Assembly: GCA_031553915.1 (NCBI GenBank)
Contig: JAVBKT010000002.1
Location: 186,001 to 250,000, forward strand
DNA length: 64,000 bases
Origin: HGM13862 sp031553915
GTDB taxonomy: Bacteria > Bacillota > Dehalobacteriia > UBA4068
Direction of reading: 5' to 3'
Shown: piece by piece, positions 59,781-64,000 of the stretch
Layout of the letters: each line of letters opens with the position of its first letter
How positions within the stretch are numbered: the first letter of the stretch is position 1
The notes under the pieces: generated by a model
Told to the model about the DNA's origin: nothing
The model's input: only the letters and a program-made list of their open reading frames with translations
Database searches by the model: none
Made by a program: the position numbers and the translations under genes

Positions 59781-60389
59781 TCAAATATCCGGGAAAACCA
59801 AGACATTCCAGATATTTTGCAAATACTCCGTGCGCAAATTTTTATACTGCAAATAATAGGCGTGTTCCCAAACATCAACATATAAAAGCGGTATGCTGCG
59901 ATCGGGCAGCATGGTCTCCTGATTAGCTAAGTTAACAATATCCAGGGTCTTTCGTGGCGTAAGCGCAAGTATTGTCCATCCGGAGCCAAAAACAGCAGCG
60001 GCGTTTTGGTTGAAAGTTTTTTGGAAATCCGCAAACGAGCCATAGCTTTGATTGATCAGAGCCAGCAGCCTCTCACCTGGCTGATGATTACCTCTGCCAG
60101 CAGGCGCCAAACCATCAAAGTACCTGGTGTGGTTATAGACACCGCCGCCATTATGCATAATAGCGGTCGCGGCCTCGCGCGGCAGCCTGCGGGGGTTTGA
60201 CAACAATTGTGTTAAGGTCAGCTGCTGCAGCTGCGGATACGGCGCCAGGGCCTCGTTTAACCCATTCACATAATTTTGAAAATGCTTATCATGATGATAG
60301 TGCATCGTCTCTTCATCAATGTAGGGTTCCAGCGCATTATACGAATAAGGCAGTGGCGGCAGCTGATAGGGATATCTATCGTCGGACAT
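59781..60389 (-). CDS. sodA: Superoxide dismutase (Fe/Mn family)
   Basis: A 202-residue enzyme: LPPLPYSYNALEPYIDEETMHYHHDKHFQNYVNGLN (first His ligand), a second His in HNGGGVYNHTRYF, and the DVWEHAYYLQYKN signature with Asp/His ligands. The metal (Fe or Mn) is not decidable by eye. GGGAGGG precedes the ATG. It suggests that this anaerobe meets oxygen. Confidence 0.94.
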   Translation of the reverse strand: MSDDRYPYQLPPLPYSYNALEPYIDEETMHYHHDKHFQNYVNGLNEALAPYPQLQQLTLTQLLSNPRRLPREAATAIMHNGGGVYNHTRYFDGLAPAGRGNHQPGERLLALINQSYGSFADFQKTFNQNAAAVFGSGWTILALTPRKTLDIVNLANQETMLPDRSIPLLYVDVWEHAYYLQYKNLRTEYLQNIWNVLVFPDI

Positions 60390-60484
60390 ATAAAAAACCC
60401 TCCCAACACATTTTACCCCATATTATGCGCTGCCGGAGTTTTTATGCCAGTGGAATTGATACCCCAAGCTGTCATTTATCATAT

Positions 60485-60516
60485 AAAAACAGAGGAGCAA
60501 TTGCTCTTCTGTTTTT
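60485..60516. terminator. Bidirectional terminator upstream of sodA
   Basis: AAAAACAGA.GAGCAATTGCTC.TCTGTTTTT is a near-perfect palindrome with poly-A/T ends, 31 bp past the anti-sigma stop. It ends the ECF operon before sodA. Confidence 0.82.
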
Positions 60517-60546
60517 ATCAAGCCTCTAACGATCAAAGAACCATCA

Positions 60547-61152
60547 TCAATCAACCTTGAAGGCATCCGCCCAGCTAAGTGCGGTTTGATCATCCACAGC
60601 CGGCGTAAAGTTTAAGCTGAAGCTAAACTCGTCATCAGTCCATATAACCAAGGCAACCAGCTCCTGCTCGCCTTTTAAGCTATAGCCATTATACTCCCTC
60701 GTTTCAAGATATAACGTATAATCCCCACTGATATCACTGCTCCCTTGGGCAGTACGGTAACGCACTTCATCATTTCCGTTGCTATATATCACCTCAGCTA
60801 AGGTGCCATTGTAAACCGTTGCTGCCACAGCTGTCCAGCCCTCCGGCAAAGCCGCGGGTAATAGCGGCGCAAAGGGCAGATAGTTTTGCAGCTCTTCTGG
60901 CGAATCAACCTGTTGCATGGGGTTGGCCACTGTCAGCGGCGGGTTTGTTATATCCGGCTGTAATAGGCCGTGTATATAAACTATTCCCATTACCAGGATA
61001 AAACAGGCTGCCAGGCTGGCTACAAGTCTATACGTCTTGCGGCGGGAGGGGCCTTTTTTGTCAACAGCCTTGTTTTGCAGCCCTTGTTCAATACGCTCCG
61101 CCATGTTTTGCGGGACCTCGATGTTCTCAAATAAGCCTTTATATCGGTTCAC
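60547..61152 (-). CDS. Anti-sigma factor with extracytoplasmic domain shared with the upstream secreted protein
   Basis: A 201-residue single-pass protein. A cytoplasmic N-terminus (1-40; the presumed sigma-binding part, no zinc motif seen) is followed by one membrane helix (about 43-64, VASLAACFILVMGIVYIHGLL). The outer domain (about 85-200) contains TLAEVIYSNG and DISGDYTLYLETREY, which recur in similar form in the protein at 61656-62516. It overlaps the sigma gene by 4 bp, the typical pairing of an ECF sigma with its membrane anti-sigma. Confidence 0.82.
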   Translation of the reverse strand: MNRYKGLFENIEVPQNMAERIEQGLQNKAVDKKGPSRRKTYRLVASLAACFILVMGIVYIHGLLQPDITNPPLTVANPMQQVDSPEELQNYLPFAPLLPAALPEGWTAVAATVYNGTLAEVIYSNGNDEVRYRTAQGSSDISGDYTLYLETREYNGYSLKGEQELVALVIWTDDEFSFSLNFTPAVDDQTALSWADAFKVD

Positions 61153-61634
61153 AGCGCCACCTCCTCCCCTAGTTTTTCACGTAGTATATTTCTGGCGCGA
61201 AAGAGCAAAGATCTCACGGTAGTTTCTTTTTGCCCCAGTATGGAGGCAATTTGGCTGGCGGGCAAATCCTCATAATAGAATAAATGAATAACTGCCCGAT
61301 ATTTAGGCGGCAGGTCAAGCACAGCTTGCCTCAGCGCAAAAGTGTCTTCGGAGGTTTTATCCTCGGTGGAGATGTCTTCCGGCATGTCCGCCTTAAGGCG
61401 CCGCCAGGGCGCCTTAAGATGGTTCTTGCAGAGGTTGATCGTAACCCGAAGAAGCCAGGCCTTTTCATGCTCATCACTTGCAAAATCCGGTGCGCTCTGC
61501 AAATATTTAACCATGACATCCTGCAATACATCCTCCGCCTCCTCCCTGCTATGCAGATAGGAGTAAGCCAGATGTAATACCCGCTTCCCATGCCGTTCCA
61601 GCGCAAGCTCTATGGCCTCATGCGCCAAGTTCAT
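61149..61634 (-). CDS. ECF-type RNA polymerase sigma factor
   Basis: A 161-residue sigma-70 factor with only regions 2 and 4. Region 2: LAYSYLHSREEAEDVLQDVMVKYL and EKAWLLRVTINLCKNHL. Region 4: LDLPPKYRAVIHLFYYEDL and ASQIASILGQKETTVRSLLFRARNIL. It lies between the secreted protein gene and the anti-sigma gene, which it overlaps by 4 bp. The stimulus is unknown. Confidence 0.92.
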   Translation of the reverse strand: MNLAHEAIELALERHGKRVLHLAYSYLHSREEAEDVLQDVMVKYLQSAPDFASDEHEKAWLLRVTINLCKNHLKAPWRRLKADMPEDISTEDKTSEDTFALRQAVLDLPPKYRAVIHLFYYEDLPASQIASILGQKETTVRSLLFRARNILREKLGEEVAL

Positions 61635-61655
61635 CTCCTCCTTTGGCGAAGAATT

Positions 61656-62516
61656 TTAGTCGATGCTGCTAATCAAGTCTTTTACTTTCTCCAATGATAC
61701 ACCATTTTCAAAAGAAAGTGAATAGCCATATGCTGCATCATGAAAGGTAGCGAGCTGAATTTTATTGCCGTCGCCCTTGACTGATACAGAAAACTCTCCT
61801 AGCTCAAAGCTCTCAACCTTGCTATAGCTGTTGTAATCGCCGCTGATATCCTCAGCGCCTTTGGCCATACGCAAGCTGGTACCATCAGCATAATTGACCT
61901 CTACCAGGGTGCCGTTAATCACAAAAATGCTATCGATATTATTGAGCGCGTCTGGTGCAGAAACAGCAAACCCTACCGCTTTCTCAGCATCGGCTAAAGT
62001 CTCGTATTCCACCATCGGGTTGGGGAGCTGCACAGCTGTGCCCGCTGCAATGGAAATAACATTCTCTTCACTAACTACATCGCAGGAGAGCAGAGAAAAC
62101 ATTTTCGCCGGAACGAAGGTATAGCCATTGGCCTGGATAACCGGCGCCGCGCCAAAGCTTTGCGGTGCAGTCATACCTAACATGGTTTTATTGGTGCGGG
62201 TGTAGCTATCTGTGCCAATGACAATTTTCATTTCAAACTGATCGTTTTCAATGTGAACGTAGCCGTCCGCATTCCAGGTAACAGTATAGCCCAGCGCTTC
62301 CGCTACGGCACGCAGCGGCACCATGGTATTACCGTTTTCTGTGTAAGGAGCATAGGGTACAGCTGTCAAATCCAGCGGAGCCTGGTCTACATTAACAGTA
62401 ATGGCCGGGGGCGCAATCACCGGCGGAGAGGTAGCTGCACTAGCAGGCACGGCGGTAAAAATTAAAGCCGCTAAGGTAACAGTACATAATCCACCTTTTA
62501 AAATATTCTTCTTCAT
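61656..62516 (-). CDS. Secreted copper amine oxidase-like N-terminal domain protein
   Basis: A 286-residue secreted protein. Signal peptide MKKNILKGGLCTVTLAALIF to about 28 (VPASA|A). A CuAO_N1-like domain (about 40-155; TENGNTMVPLRAVAEALGYTVTWNADGYVHI) is of the kind common on S-layer-type surfaces and is not itself catalytic. The C-terminal domain (about 175-285) has TLVEVNYADG and DISGDYNSYSKVESF, similar to the outer domain of the anti-sigma factor downstream. The ATG at 62516 has AAGAAGGA 5 nt upstream; earlier in-frame starts would break the signal peptide. TGCAACA (complement of 62598-62604), a possible ECF -35 element, lies upstream. Confidence 0.83.
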   Translation of the reverse strand: MKKNILKGGLCTVTLAALIFTAVPASAATSPPVIAPPAITVNVDQAPLDLTAVPYAPYTENGNTMVPLRAVAEALGYTVTWNADGYVHIENDQFEMKIVIGTDSYTRTNKTMLGMTAPQSFGAAPVIQANGYTFVPAKMFSLLSCDVVSEENVISIAAGTAVQLPNPMVEYETLADAEKAVGFAVSAPDALNNIDSIFVINGTLVEVNYADGTSLRMAKGAEDISGDYNSYSKVESFELGEFSVSVKGDGNKIQLATFHDAAYGYSLSFENGVSLEKVKDLISSID

Positions 62517-62632
62517 TTTTATTCCTTCTTTCTTGTCTAGTAGTTTGATAGGGCTATTTTTTAGCCTCTGTTTACTAAACAATGCAGAAGGCAGTTTTGT
62601 TGCAAGGAATAAAAAATATATAGCATTAAAGG

Positions 62633-62971
62633 TTAGCCATTAGGGATGTGAACTCATACGCCCTGAACGGCGGATGGTCAAGCTGGAGCTTCGTCATCGC
62701 TTCTATGCAGGCGGCCAGCCTGCCTTCGACCTAGCTGGTCTTTGCCTCTGGCAAAGCCACAGCTAATGCACTAGCTACGCGTCGTCGCTCTGTCTAGCCC
62801 AGCCCGACCATCCATCCGTCGGGGTGCCAGCAGTTTTGGCGGGAAAACAGTGCGCATATCCTGGTAAAAAAATTGCTTTTCGTAGGATTTCTACGGGGAG
62901 TAATTTTTTTGGCGGGAGGTGCCAGCGTTTTCCCGCCAAAACCGCATGCGGTTCGTATCCCTAATGGCTAA
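62633..62971 (-). mobile_element. Structured MITE-like element, copy B (gene-free)
   Basis: A 339-bp element in inverted orientation to copy A, bounded by TTAGCCATTAGGGATGTGAAC and GTTCGTATCCCTAATGGCTAA. The 16-bp internal stem is again perfect (62833-62848 with 62927-62942), but with a sequence that differs from copy A by three paired changes. The segment complementary to ACGACGCGTAGCTAGTGC is identical in both copies. The AAAAAAATT hairpin is partly decayed here. It occupies most of the gap between the secreted protein gene and the phage tail genes (62517-62963), and its right end includes the ATG used by the next gene. Confidence 0.75.
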
Positions 62972-63464
62972 TATCTTTATTGAGGTATATTCTTTCTATT
63001 TCATTATCGCTTGTTATATCGCTTATCAGCCACTTACCATCATTGTTAACAAAAATTATAGTACCGTTGAAATGGTAATGACTTCATCTGGCAAGCTTGT
63101 TCGCAGACAGCCTTTTATCAGTCAAGTCGCAGAAATGGAACTAGACGCGGAAGGCAAATTTATCCGTAAGCGCCCTTTTGCCGGATATGCAGACATGGAG
63201 CTAAACACAAACTCAGTTACTATAAAAACGGTTGGTTCACAGGTTTTAGAACTTATCAATCTCAACTTACATGCTGGGGATGAAGTGATTATTGATACTG
63301 AAAAAATGACTATCACTGTAAATGGAGTTAATTCTATTAATATTTTATCTGATGATAGCGTTTTTCTCAATTTATCCCCTGGCGCAAATACTGTCAGCGT
63401 AGAAACAGATAACATAGGGGCAGAGGCGGATATTTATGTGCTGTGGAAAGACAGGTGGCTGTAA
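62964..63464 (+). CDS. Phage tail-type protein, possibly 5'-truncated by copy B
   Basis: 166 residues from the ATG at 62964, which lies in the element's right end. After a hydrophobic stretch (about 5-30) come short beta-repeat modules: VEMVMTSSGKLVRRQPF, AEMELDAEGKFIRKRPFAG and ADMELNTNSVTIKTV. A C-terminal domain follows, with NLHAGDEVIIDTEKMTITVNG and FLNLSPGANTVSVETDN, like phage distal-tail proteins. No Shine-Dalgarno site precedes the ATG, and the N-terminus looks abnormal, so the gene may be a remnant whose 5' part was lost. It overlaps the next gene by 1 bp (TAATG). Confidence 0.65.
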   Translation: MANIFIEVYSFYFIIACYIAYQPLTIIVNKNYSTVEMVMTSSGKLVRRQPFISQVAEMELDAEGKFIRKRPFAGYADMELNTNSVTIKTVGSQVLELINLNLHAGDEVIIDTEKMTITVNGVNSINILSDDSVFLNLSPGANTVSVETDNIGAEADIYVLWKDRWL

Positions 63465-64000
63465 TGGTTAATCCTAACATTCCACAAGTCTTTGGCCGCG
63501 ACATGCGCCGAATAGCCTTTTTGGAAAATGCAATGACTGTCAGCTATGATATGCCGCTTAATGCTTTATGGACAGCATCTTTTTCTTTGCCAATAGATGA
63601 TGAGAAAAATCAATATTGCCAACCACTAAATTATATCCGCCTTTATGATGGGGACGAGTATGTTGACTTGTTTCGTATCATCCGCGAGGATTTGACACGC
63701 GGCACTGATTCAATAAGGGTTTATCAATGCGAACATGTTTTGGCTACCTTGTTAAATGATATTTTGTTTAAGTATCACCAAATTGGCGGTTATGGTGTTC
63801 GTACAGCTGAGGTGCTGCGTTACGTATTAGGCAAACAAAGTCTTGCTAATTGGCAACTAGAACAGTGTGATTTCTCTCGCCAGTTTGAATACAATTGGGA
63901 AAACAGCAATTTACTTGCAGCATTATTTTCTATCCCCCAATGCTTTGATGATGAATACCGCTGGGAGTGGGACACCACAGGATATCCCTGGAGTATTAGC
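63464..64000 (+). CDS. Phage tail protein / prophage endopeptidase tail family, N-terminal part
   Basis: The first 179 codons are visible and the frame runs off the right edge. It begins MVNPNIPQVFGRDMRRIAFL with MTVSYDMPLNALWTASFSLP, PLNYIRLYDGDEYVDLFRII and YQCEHVLATLLNDILF. This is the N-terminal pattern of tail-associated (Tal/endopeptidase-like) proteins that follow the distal-tail gene in siphophages and tail-derived particles. Its start overlaps the preceding stop. With that gene it marks the edge of a prophage or phage-tail-like cluster extending to the right. Confidence 0.75.
   Translation, partial: MVNPNIPQVFGRDMRRIAFLENAMTVSYDMPLNALWTASFSLPIDDEKNQYCQPLNYIRLYDGDEYVDLFRIIREDLTRGTDSIRVYQCEHVLATLLNDILFKYHQIGGYGVRTAEVLRYVLGKQSLANWQLEQCDFSRQFEYNWENSNLLAALFSIPQCFDDEYRWEWDTTGYPWSIS

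Overview
The window reads as chromosomal DNA of an anaerobic, endospore-forming, low-to-mid G+C Bacillota, most likely class Clostridia or a close relative. The reasons are the sporulation genes (dpaA/dpaB, spo0A, spoIVB, spoIIAA-spoIIAB-sigF, a SleC-like cortex-lytic protein), the hfq-miaA-mutL-mutS order, a T-box leader, LexA/DinR-, Spo0A- and sigma-H-type regulatory sites, an S-layer-anchored lysozyme and a tryptophanyl-tRNA synthetase with a probable iron-sulfur motif. No rRNA, tRNA or CRISPR array was seen. I cannot name a species.

Layout. 1-8.3 kb (minus): end of asd, dipicolinate synthase dpaB/dpaA, a terminator, then hfq-miaA-mutL-mutS-minC. 8.4-12.7 kb: a TtcA-like thiolase, fchA and an acyl-CoA synthetase behind a T-box riboswitch, and an EFR1-type ferredoxin/flavodoxin protein. 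12.7-21.7 kb (minus): the translation/transcription cluster rimP-nusA-ylxR-ylxQ-infB-rbfA-nrnA-truB::ribF-rpsO, where truB and ribF form one continuous reading frame. 21.7-23.5 kb: a two-gene, SleC-like cell-wall pair. 23.7-29.6 kb (plus): purA, ppx/gppA, pyrK-pyrD, a class I aminotransferase and a GNAT. 29.7-32.7 kb: divergent pdxR and pdxS-pdxT (vitamin B6). 32.8-44.2 kb (minus): uvrB-(MFS exporter)-uvrA-uvrC-rapZ-whiA-nuclease-membrane protein, headed by a promoter with an SOS box. 44.2-48.5 kb: spoIVB-spo0A (minus) and the divergent spoIIAA-spoIIAB-sigF operon. 48.5-54.9 kb (plus): a lone oxaloacetate decarboxylase/pyruvate carboxylase B subunit, a gene-free element, an orphan prepilin, a site-2 protease, trpS and scpA-scpB. 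54.9-56.4 kb: arsR-arsM behind a 30-bp perfect palindrome. 56.4-62.5 kb (minus): SLH-GH25 lysozyme, a secreted lipoprotein, superoxide dismutase, and an ECF sigma/anti-sigma/secreted-protein operon. 63-64 kb (plus): the edge of a prophage or phage-tail-like cluster.

The most unusual structure is a pair of gene-free elements of 338 and 339 bp (50097-50434 and, inverted, 62633-62971). They share about 15-21 bp terminal inverted repeats, several nested stems and a perfect 16-bp internal stem whose sequence differs between the copies by three compensatory base-pair changes. This fits a small non-autonomous mobile element that folds as a conserved nucleic-acid structure. Other points worth attention are the T-box controlling an acyl-CoA synthetase, the TruB-RibF fusion, a probable AUU start codon for spoIVB, a Spo0A box in the loop of the spo0A terminator, a transporter inside the SOS-controlled uvr cluster, and an ECF module in which the anti-sigma factor and a secreted protein share a domain.
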